Positions 54,826-62,935 of a DNA stretch of 64,000 bases are shown here, piece by piece (within the stretch, counting starts at the first letter, position 1; each line of letters starts with the position of its first letter). The translations under genes were made by a program, and so were the position numbers. The notes under the pieces were generated by a model. The model made no database searches. It was not told the origin of the DNA and saw only the letters and a list, made by a program, of their open reading frames with translations. Source of the stretch: Aquimarina spinulae (GTDB lineage Bacteria; Bacteroidota; Bacteroidia; Flavobacteriales; Flavobacteriaceae); NCBI RefSeq assembly GCF_943373825.1, contig NZ_CALSBP010000002.1, positions 248,001 to 312,000 of the forward strand. The letters are read 5' to 3'.

Positions 54826-57633
54826 ATGAAAAGTCAAATGAAAAAAATACTATTATTCTTACTACTTATTATCTCTATTTCTTTAACAGGTCAAACCACC
54901 TACTACGTAGCTGTAAACGGAAATGATTCTAGCGGCAATGGTTCTAACGATACTCCCTGGGCAACCATCCAACATGCTCTTAATACTGTTACAGATGGTA
55001 GTACAATTTTGGTAAAACCCGGTACATACAATGGGCGAGTTAGAGTTCGAGGAAGTTTTACTACTGGTGTTTTGGTAAAATCACAAGTGTCTTATATGGC
55101 AAAATTACGCAATAATACTACCGTTATTACCGCCTATAAAAGCCCTAGTGGTTGCCACGGTATTACTTTTGATGGTTTTGATATAGCACATGATGCTCCC
55201 GGTGCTGCGCCTTTAGTTATTCATATTGATGGAGATGGGAATGGCGATGTACATGATATTACATTTCAGAATTGTGTTATACATGATAGTTACAATAATG
55301 ATCTTGTAAAAGTAAATGCCGCCTCATACAATATCACTTTCCAGGGGAATTTATTTTTTAATCAATCCGGATCTGATGAGCATATCGATGGTAACAGTGT
55401 AGAAAACTTAATTATACAGGATAATATTTTCTTAAACGATTTTTCGAGTAGTGGCCGTACTAATAACAATGATACCAGTAGTTTTATTGTTATCAAAGAT
55501 AGTGGCGGTAGTAATGATATCTATACCGGTTCAAGAAATGTTAAGATTCGTAGAAATGTATTTCTAAATTGGGAAGGAACAGTAGCTACAAACTTTGTTC
55601 TTATAGGAGAAGACAGTGAGCCTCACTATCAAGCCTTTGATGTTATGATAGAAAATAATCTAATGCTGGGAAATAGTAGTAATCCTATGCGGGCACCTTT
55701 TGGTATTAAAGGCTGTAGAGATATTACTTTCAGAAATAATACAGTAACAGGAGATTTACCTGCTAATGCATTTGCATTTAGATTTAACAGAGAACCTACC
55801 AACCCTATTATCAACACTATTAATATTTATAATAATATATGGTCTGATCCTACCGGGACTATGAATGATTTTTCAGATTGCCCTATATCTCATACCGATA
55901 CTTATACCCTAGACACTAACTTATATTGGAATAATGGTACTCCTATACCCCAAGATAGCAGTGATAAAATTAACAGTGCAGATGATGCAAACGGGATAAC
56001 TGCTAATCCACTGTTAGGAAATCAAAACAATCTAATCATTCCTCATTATGATTCTTCTTTAAACCAATTTAAAGATGGTTCGGTTACGATTAGAGAAGCA
56101 TTCGAACGCCTTGTAAACACATATGGAACACCCGAAACCAATAGTCCTGCTATTAATATAGCAAGGGCAGATCAGCTTCCTTCAGATGATATCTTAGGCA
56201 GGCTACGGGTAAATGCCGATATCGGTGCAGTAGCACCAGGTGCTGTAGAAAATAATGAATTAGCACTAATTCGACCAGATAATGGTTCAGAAAATATTTC
56301 CATTACTCCTACTTTAGAATGGTCAGGCTCCGCAAGTTCTTATACTTTAGAAATAACCGATTGTAGCCCCATAGATCCCCCTCCCCCTCCAAGTCCTACA
56401 ATCGGTTTGGGTCTGGATCAATTTAATCTTATCGAGGGTCCGAAAACGATTACACAGATTCCTGATGATCTATCCGGATTAACTTACAACAGTACTACTA
56501 CTACAATTTTTGCTGTGATCAACGATCCTCCCCGACTGTATGAATTGAACTTAGATGGTGATGTTATAAGAGCTATTCCTCTACAAGGTTTTAATGATAC
56601 AGAAGGTTTGGTATGGGTTAATGGTACCGATTTTTTTGTTATTGAAGAAAAAAGAGGGCGAGCGGTTAAAATTACTGTAGAAAACACAACAATAACCATT
56701 TCTTATCCAACAGATTATATTCAACTTCCCGGTAATTGGGGAGCAAATAATGGACTGGAAGGAGTGTCCTATAACCCAAATACAAATGAACTAATATTGG
56801 TGAAAGAAAAAAGTCCGTTAACTATATATTCTTTAGAAGTACCCGCAGATCTATCAACTCCTCCTACGGTTACCAATCCATTCGATATTGCTACAAATAA
56901 TTTTGGATTTAGAGATTTGTCTGGTTTACATCATTTGGGAAGTAACACCATACAGCAAGAAACTCATTTTCTTGTATTGAGTCATGAATCCAGAGCATTA
57001 GTAGAAACCGATATGACCGGAAAAGAATATAGTCGTTTAGATTTGGGTACTAATGGCGCAAATGGCACCTTACCCAATAGAATTCTCCAGGCAGAAGGCG
57101 TAACGGTAGATAATCAGGGGACTATCTATATCGTAAGTGAACCCAATACATTTTATAAGTTTTCTAAGTCAGCATCTGCAAATGCTACCAAAATGGCCCC
57201 TATATTTACAGCCTCTAATATATCTGAAGAATCATTTGTTGTACCAGAAAACACCCTAAATATAAATACAGAATACTGCTGGAGAATAAAAGACAATGAT
57301 ACAGGAGATTGGACTTCTTATTTTTCGTTTACTACAGGAGATAATGAAAATCCGCCTCCGCCACCATTGCCTGTAGAAACTACCAATACTATCCAGGTTT
57401 TTCCTAATCCAGCAGACACCTTCCTTAGTGTTTTATTTGATTTTGATGAGCTTCCAGAAAATATACAAGTTTTCATGTATGATATTTCGGGAAAAGAAAT
57501 AATGAGACAATCCTCTGCAAGTATTGTAGATAATGCGTTGAATATTAATGTTAGTCGATTCTCTAAAGGTTGTTATTTCATAAAAATCAAATACCCTAAA
57601 GAGGATATCGTTAAAAGTTTTATCAAGAGGTAA
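54826..57633 (+). CDS. Secreted beta-helix / SdiA-regulated-like protein with T9SS signal
   Basis: A 935-aa exported protein. After a signal peptide (start at 54826 or ATG 54838; ends LTGQ) comes a right-handed beta-helix of the pectate-lyase-like type (about 25-330; GNDSSGNGSNDTPWATIQHA). A short Ig-like segment follows (about 475-500), then an SdiA-regulated/NHL-like domain (about 520-800; DLSGLTYNSTTTTIFAV, GLEGVSYNPNTNELILV) and a T9SS type-A signal (FPNPADTFLSV ... GCYFIKIKYP). Polysaccharide binding or cleavage is plausible but unproven. It stands alone behind a regulon promoter. Confidence 0.88.
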   Translation: MKSQMKKILLFLLLIISISLTGQTTYYVAVNGNDSSGNGSNDTPWATIQHALNTVTDGSTILVKPGTYNGRVRVRGSFTTGVLVKSQVSYMAKLRNNTTVITAYKSPSGCHGITFDGFDIAHDAPGAAPLVIHIDGDGNGDVHDITFQNCVIHDSYNNDLVKVNAASYNITFQGNLFFNQSGSDEHIDGNSVENLIIQDNIFLNDFSSSGRTNNNDTSSFIVIKDSGGSNDIYTGSRNVKIRRNVFLNWEGTVATNFVLIGEDSEPHYQAFDVMIENNLMLGNSSNPMRAPFGIKGCRDITFRNNTVTGDLPANAFAFRFNREPTNPIINTINIYNNIWSDPTGTMNDFSDCPISHTDTYTLDTNLYWNNGTPIPQDSSDKINSADDANGITANPLLGNQNNLIIPHYDSSLNQFKDGSVTIREAFERLVNTYGTPETNSPAINIARADQLPSDDILGRLRVNADIGAVAPGAVENNELALIRPDNGSENISITPTLEWSGSASSYTLEITDCSPIDPPPPPSPTIGLGLDQFNLIEGPKTITQIPDDLSGLTYNSTTTTIFAVINDPPRLYELNLDGDVIRAIPLQGFNDTEGLVWVNGTDFFVIEEKRGRAVKITVENTTITISYPTDYIQLPGNWGANNGLEGVSYNPNTNELILVKEKSPLTIYSLEVPADLSTPPTVTNPFDIATNNFGFRDLSGLHHLGSNTIQQETHFLVLSHESRALVETDMTGKEYSRLDLGTNGANGTLPNRILQAEGVTVDNQGTIYIVSEPNTFYKFSKSASANATKMAPIFTASNISEESFVVPENTLNINTEYCWRIKDNDTGDWTSYFSFTTGDNENPPPPPLPVETTNTIQVFPNPADTFLSVLFDFDELPENIQVFMYDISGKEIMRQSSASIVDNALNINVSRFSKGCYFIKIKYPKEDIVKSFIKR

Positions 57634-57683
57634 TTTAAGTAGATACTTTAAACCTGAGTTCGGTCTAGATTTAGTTTTAAAAA

Positions 57684-57802
57684 GTCGTCAAATTGAGTGA
57701 TTTTTCATAGTGACCTCTCGACTACGCTCGAGATGACAGGAGAAAAATTGTACTTCGACAGGGCCTTGTCCTGAGTTTATCGAAGGGCTCAGGGTGACGG
57801 GC
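57684..57802. repeat. Composite palindromic repeat downstream of the beta-helix gene
   Basis: This stretch repeats blocks of the element at 50619-50762 (GTCAAATTGAGTGA, TTTTTCATAGTGA, AGAAAAATTGTACTTCG). It also contains self-complementary pieces CTCGA-CTACGC-TCGAG (57717-57732) and CTTCGACAGGGC...TCGAAG. It resembles REP-like or MITE-like intergenic repeats, which are common in flavobacteria. Confidence 0.75.
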
Positions 57803-57831
57803 ATACTCATAATTATTAATTAAAAACTTAA

Positions 57832-57853
57832 TGTCAGTCTGAGCCTGTCGAAG
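57832..57853. repeat. Short repeat forming the 3' end of the GIY-YIG gene
   Basis: GTCAGTCTGAGCCTGTCGAAG is the core of the common flavobacterial GTC-x-x-TCTGAGC...TCGAAG repeat, related to the blocks at 58203-58296. Read on the minus strand it supplies the last codons (SSTGSD) and stop of the GIY-YIG gene. Confidence 0.75.
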
Positions 57854-58172
57854 ACCCATTACTTTTATCAATGTTATTTCCAAACTGGGTATAATTTTTA
57901 GAATATTCAACCAATTTATCCCAATTCTCTTCAATTAAAGCTATTTTCTTTCTTCTACTCCATCCTTTTACTTGCTTTTCTATCTGTATGGCTTCATTTG
58001 GGTTAGTGCATATTTCAAACCATTTTAAAACAACTGGCCGTTTATCATAGGTATAACTATCTGGCTTATTACCTGCATTATGCTCATTTATTCTTCGTTC
58101 TAAATCATTCGTCATACCGGTATAAAAAGAACCATCACTACATTCGACTATATATGTATAATAGTATTTCAT
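57834..58172 (-). CDS. GIY-YIG nuclease-family protein (UPF0213-like)
   Basis: A 112-aa single-domain GIY-YIG protein: YYTYIVECSDGSFYTGMTND carries the variant GIY (TYI) and YIG (YTG) motifs, LERRINEHNAG the conserved Arg, and NEAIQIEKQVKGW the conserved Glu. These small proteins are usually orphan nucleases with unknown targets. The gene is embedded in palindromic repeats on both sides, and its last six codons lie inside one, so the C-terminal tail after about residue 105 is repeat-derived. Association of the nuclease with repeat spread is a hypothesis. Confidence 0.88.
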   Translation of the reverse strand: MKYYYTYIVECSDGSFYTGMTNDLERRINEHNAGNKPDSYTYDKRPVVLKWFEICTNPNEAIQIEKQVKGWSRRKKIALIEENWDKLVEYSKNYTQFGNNIDKSNGSSTGSD

Positions 58173-58202
58173 TATTAAAATTTATTTTCTCTATGTTCAA
58201 TC

Positions 58203-58296
58203 CCCTTCGACAGGCTCATGGTGACAGGCGTTTACGTAGCTATATTATAAATATCAAGCTGAGCCCTTCGGCATGCTCAGTGTAGGTCTGTCAAAG
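58203..58296. repeat. Repeat blocks upstream of the GIY-YIG gene
   Basis: Two blocks, CCTTCGACAGGCTCA (near 58205) and AAGCTGAGCCCTTCGGCATG (near 58257), belong to the same GAGC...CTTCGACAGGCTC repeat family as those after the gene. CTGAGC and GCTCAG form a small hairpin around CCTTCG. They lie 30-125 bp upstream of the GIY-YIG start. Confidence 0.7.
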
Positions 58297-58434
58297 CACA
58301 TTATACTCAGGATAACAACTTCAATATATACCCCTTAGTATATTAATAACAAAGAAACTAAAAATGTTACCATTTAGATTCCCCCGAGTTATACTTAAAT
58401 AAATGATTTGTTAATAAATAATTAGTAGTAAGGT

Positions 58435-58467
58435 AGACCTCACAGGTTTTAAAAACCTGTGAGGTCT
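58435..58467. repeat. Perfect 16-bp palindrome
   Basis: AGACCTCACAGGTTTT and AAAACCTGTGAGGTCT are perfectly complementary with a single base between. This motif recurs in flavobacterial genomes as an intergenic hairpin, from what I remember of such repeats. No T tract follows, so it is not an obvious terminator. The other parts of this 455-bp intergenic region contain only the repeat blocks at 58203-58296. Confidence 0.75.
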
Positions 58468-58627
58468 TATGTAATATAGTGTTCTTATTTTCAAAAGGCT
58501 ATTTAATTCGTATGCTGTAGTACTCGATTACTCTTTATCAAAAAACAATCTTTATTTTGAATATCAAATTATAGATTTTACCTTGGTCAACAGAATTAAC
58601 TTTTTAAAATAGAATAGTTGCCCTACT

Positions 58628-58984
58628 ATGAGTAATCGACAAACCACCAAATATGCAATCTACACCGTAGCTGTATTATCTGCTGCATTAATCAATGAGT
58701 ATATCTTAAAATATGTAAAGAAACATATCGATCAACAGGGGTATCTTTTGGTAGTAATAGATATGCTGGTTATCGTTTTAATTTTTGCACCTGCTTTTGC
58801 GCTGGTGACCAATTATGCAAAGAAGATTTCTAAGGCGTATCTTAAGACTTCTAAAAAATTGTCGAGTAGAAATAATGGGATCCTGCTAGGGTTTATAGTC
58901 GCTATACTTATTTTGTTTATCCTTTATGCAAATCTTAGGCACAATATCAATGTAATCAATGACCTAAAAGCTTTGATTTCGTAA
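58628..58984 (+). CDS. Small membrane protein of unknown function
   Basis: A 118-aa protein with about three hydrophobic helices (near residues 10-27, 42-66 and 88-106) separated by basic loops (KYVKKHID, KKISKAYLKTSKKLSSR). No family is recognised. It is preceded by intergenic repeats and followed by the double-glycine peptide gene on the same strand, 115 bp away, which has its own promoter. Confidence 0.65.
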   Translation: MSNRQTTKYAIYTVAVLSAALINEYILKYVKKHIDQQGYLLVVIDMLVIVLIFAPAFALVTNYAKKISKAYLKTSKKLSSRNNGILLGFIVAILILFILYANLRHNINVINDLKALIS

Positions 58985-59035
58985 TAATTATCTATTTTTT
59001 TTATCATTAATAAGTAAACTATAACATTTATTGTC

Positions 59036-59066
59036 TTGTTATGCTTTGGTTAATACTGTATTTTAG
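59036..59066 (+). promoter_or_regulatory. Promoter of the double-glycine peptide gene
   Basis: TTG (59036-59038) is followed after 20 bp by TATTTTAG (59059-59066), a 7/8 match to TAnnTTTG. It is 33 bp before the ATG at 59099. Confidence 0.5.
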
Positions 59067-59098
59067 TACATACATTAATCAATATAAATTATGTACTC

Positions 59099-59320
59099 AT
59101 GAAAAATTCTTTAGAAGCATTTAAAAAATTCAAAGTTTTATCCCGAGAAGAGCTAATATTAATAGGTGGAGGCAGAAGAGATCAATGTACTGCAGAGCAG
59201 GTCAATAATTGCACTTTTGTGCAATATTATCCAGAAGGTTCTGTAATGATGGATTGTGGAGTATCTGAAGACTCTAATGGGGACGAAGAATGGATTTCGT
59301 GTGAAGCACATATAGCATAA
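59099..59320 (+). CDS. Double-glycine leader peptide, bacteriocin-like precursor
   Basis: A 73-aa peptide beginning MKNSLEAFKKFKVLSREELI and continuing LIGGGRRDQC. The L-S-x-x-E-L-x-x-I-x-GG pattern is the leader of peptides cleaved and exported by peptidase-containing ABC transporters. The mature part (about 48 residues) is acidic with four Cys (DQC, NNC, MDC, ISC), which could form two disulfides or be modified. No exporter or modification enzyme is beside it, so it would rely on machinery elsewhere. It could be a bacteriocin, a signal peptide precursor or another exported peptide. Confidence 0.65.
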   Translation: MKNSLEAFKKFKVLSREELILIGGGRRDQCTAEQVNNCTFVQYYPEGSVMMDCGVSEDSNGDEEWISCEAHIA

Positions 59321-59520
59321 CTCTTAGCTATATACTATTTATAATGAAATAATCTAAAGTCTTCTTCGTATTGTTTTAGTTATTTCAACCCGAATTTCTT
59401 TCCAAAACACTAAATTACTCTGCATTTTTGATGTGGAGTTTTTTGGTATGCCATCTTACTATCCCTATTACATCATCTTTCTCTCTTATTAATTCTAAAG
59501 CATACAATATCCCTAATCAT
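59321..59520. other. Non-coding DNA after the double-glycine peptide gene
   Basis: AT-rich, with no supportable gene on either strand. With the adjoining stretch to 59752 it makes a 432-bp gene-free interval whose only structured element is the terminator at 59521-59561. Confidence 0.5.
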
Positions 59521-59561
59521 AAAAAAAACAACCCCCAGTGGTTAACAACTCCTCTGGGGGT
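59521..59561 (-). terminator. Terminator downstream of the arginine operon
   Basis: On the minus strand, ACCCCCAG (59561 to 59554) pairs with CTGGGGGT (59538 to 59531), followed by TTGTTTTTTTT. It lies about 190 bp after the argH stop; nothing coding is evident in between. Confidence 0.8.
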
Positions 59562-59752
59562 CTAGGCTGAAGCGAAAAAATCAAACTAACTCAACTTACA
59601 CTCAATTAAATATACTTCAGCTTTTCTTCTATATCATTAAGATATGCCTTTTTATTAACATTTTCAATTTTTTATTCAAGAACTACAAACTAATCCTATA
59701 GAGTAGCTTGTGTTCTAACATAATTCACATGATTTTAGAAAGCGCTGTTCCC

Positions 59753-61030
59753 TCAAACTTCCTCTAATTTCTTTTTTATCTTGTTAAGACATAAATTATT
59801 AATACTACCACTATGGCTATGTTTTGTATTCTTTTCGGGTGTATAACATCCCTTCTCAATATCTAATCCAATTTTCATATAGGCATCCCTAAAAGACATG
59901 CCCTGCATTACCAATTCATTTAATGTATCTACACTAAACAGGTAATCATACTTATCATCATCCAAAATATTTTTGTTCACCTTTATATTCTTAAGTGCAT
60001 ACATAGTCATCTCAAGAGATGCTTTTAAATCCTGAATAGCGGGTACAACTCCTTCTTTAAGCAATTGTAAATCCCTGTGGTAACCACTAGGTAAATTATT
60101 GATTAGCAAATTTAATTCGTAAGGCAGTGCTTGAATTTTATTACATTTCCCTCTTATTAACTCAAAGACGTCCGGATTTTTCTTATGTGGCATAATACTG
60201 GATCCTGTAGTAAATTCTGATGGAATACTCATAAAATCAAAATTCTGACTCATATACAAACACACATCCATGGCCAGTTTAGATAAAGTGGCGGCTACAC
60301 TACTCATCGCAAAAGCAGTAGATTTTTCTGATTTCCCTCTGCTCATCTGTGCAGCAACTACATTATACTTAAGGGTTTCGAAACCTAATTCTCTTGTGGT
60401 AAACTCTCTATCAATCGGAAATGAGCTACCATACCCTGCGGCGCTTCCCAATGGGTTTTGATCTACAACTTTTAAAGCAGCATTTACAAAATACAGATCA
60501 TCAATAAAGCTTTCTGCATAGGCAGAAAACCAAAGTCCAAATGAGGATGGCATCGCTATCTGCATATGGGTATACCCAGGAAGTAACACATCTTTATATG
60601 TTTCTGCAAGGGTAAGTAAATTCTGAGATAATTCGTTAACCAGAGATTTAATTTGAAGTAATTCATCCTTCATATATAGATGCATCGCCACCAACACCTG
60701 ATCATTACGTGATCTGGCGGTATGTATTCGCTTACCCGCATCTCCTATTCGTTGAGTTAATTCAAACTCAATTTTTGAATGTATATCCTCGAACTGGTCT
60801 TCTATCACAAAAGTTCCTTTTTCTATTTCCCGCCCCAATATATTCAATTCTTTTTCAATTTCAGAAATTTCTTTGTCAGAAAGTAAATTAATCTTATGCA
60901 GCATCTTAGCATGAACCAGTGTTGCCTGCACATCATACCTGGCAATTACCATATCCAATTGCCTGTCATTACCTACGGTAAACCTATCTATTTTTTGATC
61001 TGTTGGTAATCCTTTATCCCAAAGTTTCAT
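59753..61030 (-). CDS. argH: Argininosuccinate lyase
   Basis: A 425-aa enzyme of the fumarase/aspartase superfamily with the signatures ARSRNDQVLVAMHLYMKDEL, LPGYTHMQIAMPSSFGLW and the GSSIMPHKKNPDVFELIRGK loop that carries the catalytic Ser. It cleaves argininosuccinate to arginine and fumarate, the last step of arginine synthesis in the cytoplasm. It is last in the leftward arg operon, 41 bp after the M20 deacetylase gene, and a terminator hairpin follows at a distance. Confidence 0.96.
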   Translation of the reverse strand: MKLWDKGLPTDQKIDRFTVGNDRQLDMVIARYDVQATLVHAKMLHKINLLSDKEISEIEKELNILGREIEKGTFVIEDQFEDIHSKIEFELTQRIGDAGKRIHTARSRNDQVLVAMHLYMKDELLQIKSLVNELSQNLLTLAETYKDVLLPGYTHMQIAMPSSFGLWFSAYAESFIDDLYFVNAALKVVDQNPLGSAAGYGSSFPIDREFTTRELGFETLKYNVVAAQMSRGKSEKSTAFAMSSVAATLSKLAMDVCLYMSQNFDFMSIPSEFTTGSSIMPHKKNPDVFELIRGKCNKIQALPYELNLLINNLPSGYHRDLQLLKEGVVPAIQDLKASLEMTMYALKNIKVNKNILDDDKYDYLFSVDTLNELVMQGMSFRDAYMKIGLDIEKGCYTPEKNTKHSHSGSINNLCLNKIKKKLEEV

Positions 61031-61071
61031 TAATTATTCTTTTGTTGAAGTGATTTTAACTACTTCATTAT

Positions 61072-62133
61072 TTATACTATACCTTCTAAAATTTTGATAT
61101 ACAGTTCAATTCCTTCTTTTAGCTCATCTACATAAATAAATTCATTTGCAGAATGCGACCTGGTCGAATCTCCCGGTCCGAGTTTTAATGAAGGGCAACT
61201 CAATACCGATTGATCCGATAAGGTTGGAGATCCATACGTACTTCTTCCTAGTGCAATTCCCGATTTTACAATAGGATGATCTACAGCAATTGACGAAGAT
61301 CCTAAATCCAAAGATCTGGGCGCAACCTCAACATATTTGGGCATGTGTTGTTTTACAATATCCAGAACCTCTTTATTTGTATAACTATCATTCACTCGTA
61401 TATCTACCACCAGATCACAACTTGCCGGTACCACATTGTGTTGTTTCCCAGCATTGATCTGTGTCACTGTAGCTTTTACTTTGCCCAGATTTTCTGATAT
61501 TTTTTTAAATTCATATGTTTTAAACCACTCTATCACCTGCAAAGCATTATAAATTGCGTTATCTTCATTAGGGTGAGCAGCATGACTAGCTGTTCCTTTT
61601 ACCGATATATCTAATACCAATAAGCCTTTTTCTGCAACGGCCAATTGCATTAGTGTTGGTTCTCCTACAATGCCAAATGCTACATTCTTAAGATATTTTA
61701 ATACACTTTTTAATCCTAAAGGACCACTACTCTCTTCTTCTGCAGAAGCAACAATCACAAAATTGTAGTGTAATCCTTCTCTATTGTAGAAATAAGTAAA
61801 TGTAGCTAGTAAGGCAACCAGGCAACCGCCCGCGTCATTACTTCCCAGGCCAAACAGTTTCCCTTCTTCTACAAAAGCTTTAAAAGGATCATTCGTATAG
61901 TTTCCATTTGGTTTTACCGTATCATGATGGGAGTTTAATAAAATAGTAGGTTTAGATTCGTCAAAATACGTATTGTATGCCCATATATTATTATTCTCCC
62001 TCTCAAAAGGAATATCATTTTGAATGAACCAATTCTCGATCAATTGCGCTGTTTTTTCCTCTTCTGATGAAAACGATGGCGTTTCTATTAAATGATGTAA
62101 AAGCTCAATCGCTTCACGTGTTAGTTTTTCCAT
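61072..62133 (-). CDS. M20-family deacylase of the arginine pathway (ArgE-like)
   Basis: A 353-aa zinc metallo-hydrolase of the M20/ArgE/DapE group. Metal-binding segments are SHHDTVKP, GSNDAGGCL, SAEEESSG and the final RSHSANEFIY. In Bacteroidota this enzyme removes the N-acyl (acetyl or succinyl) group from N-acyl-citrulline rather than N-acyl-ornithine, because carbamoylation by ArgF' comes first; that order is inferred here from the operon. It starts 6 bp after the argB stop. Confidence 0.92.
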   Translation of the reverse strand: MEKLTREAIELLHHLIETPSFSSEEEKTAQLIENWFIQNDIPFERENNNIWAYNTYFDESKPTILLNSHHDTVKPNGNYTNDPFKAFVEEGKLFGLGSNDAGGCLVALLATFTYFYNREGLHYNFVIVASAEEESSGPLGLKSVLKYLKNVAFGIVGEPTLMQLAVAEKGLLVLDISVKGTASHAAHPNEDNAIYNALQVIEWFKTYEFKKISENLGKVKATVTQINAGKQHNVVPASCDLVVDIRVNDSYTNKEVLDIVKQHMPKYVEVAPRSLDLGSSSIAVDHPIVKSGIALGRSTYGSPTLSDQSVLSCPSLKLGPGDSTRSHSANEFIYVDELKEGIELYIKILEGIV

Positions 62134-62139
62134 TATTAG

Positions 62140-62931
62140 TTATAGACTTAAAGTCGTATGTTTAGTTGTATTATCCTTTATAAAATCTGCATTAGCAATA
62201 TGTACTGTGCTTACTTTTTTTTGTAAGGCGTCAAAGCAATTCTGAAGCTTTGGAAGCATTCCTTCTGTGATCACTTCTGCTTCTCTTAATGCTGTATACC
62301 TCTCTAAATCAATATGTTCGATTACAGAATCTTTATCTTCTATATTTTCAAGAACACCTTTTAATTCGAAACAATAAAATAACGACACCTCGTAATCAGC
62401 ACTCATTTCTGAAGCTATTTCTGAAGCTATTGTATCTGCATTCGTATTAAACAATTGCCCTTGACCATCGTGGGTAACGGCGCAAAAAACCGGTGTAATT
62501 CCCTGATTTAAAAATGCTTTTATGGTATTGCCATTTACGTTAACAACATCACCAACATATCCATAATCAACAAATTGCACAGGTCTTTTCTTTGCCATAA
62601 TTACATTGGCATCTGTCCCAGTTAATCCCAGAGCATTACAATGGTGATGCTGTAAACCTGCAACAATGGTTTTATTTAATAACCCTGCATACGTCATTAC
62701 AACGATATCCAGGTTCTCTGCAGAAGTAATTCTTCGACCATCGATCATCTCGGTCTTTATACCTAACTGAGCTGCAAGTCGAGTAGCAGATTTTCCTCCG
62801 CCGTGAACCAAAATCTTTGGGCCTTCTACTTTAGAAAAATCTTCTAAGAAAGAAGTCAATGCTTCTGGATCTTCTATTATATTTCCGCCAATCTTGGCGA
62901 CCAATAATCTCTTTTTCAAATGTTCTCTCAT
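62140..62931 (-). CDS. argB: N-acyl-glutamate kinase
   Basis: An amino-acid kinase family enzyme of about 263 aa: KIGGNIIEDPEAL, LVHGGGKSAT, DGRRITSAENLDIVVM and ALGLTGTDANVI. It phosphorylates N-acetyl- (or N-succinyl-) glutamate. An upstream TTG at 62949 would extend it over the ArgF' stop; I prefer the ATG at 62931, which begins 4 bp after that stop and is typical of coupled genes. It lies between argF' and the M20 gene in the arg operon. Confidence 0.95.
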   Translation of the reverse strand: MREHLKKRLLVAKIGGNIIEDPEALTSFLEDFSKVEGPKILVHGGGKSATRLAAQLGIKTEMIDGRRITSAENLDIVVMTYAGLLNKTIVAGLQHHHCNALGLTGTDANVIMAKKRPVQFVDYGYVGDVVNVNGNTIKAFLNQGITPVFCAVTHDGQGQLFNTNADTIASEIASEMSADYEVSLFYCFELKGVLENIEDKDSVIEHIDLERYTALREAEVITEGMLPKLQNCFDALQKKVSTVHIANADFIKDNTTKHTTLSL

Positions 62932-62935
62932 CACA

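Noticed and set aside
57722..57934. 70-aa open frame on the minus strand
   Set aside because: It is composed largely of repeat sequence and overlaps the GIY-YIG gene in another frame.
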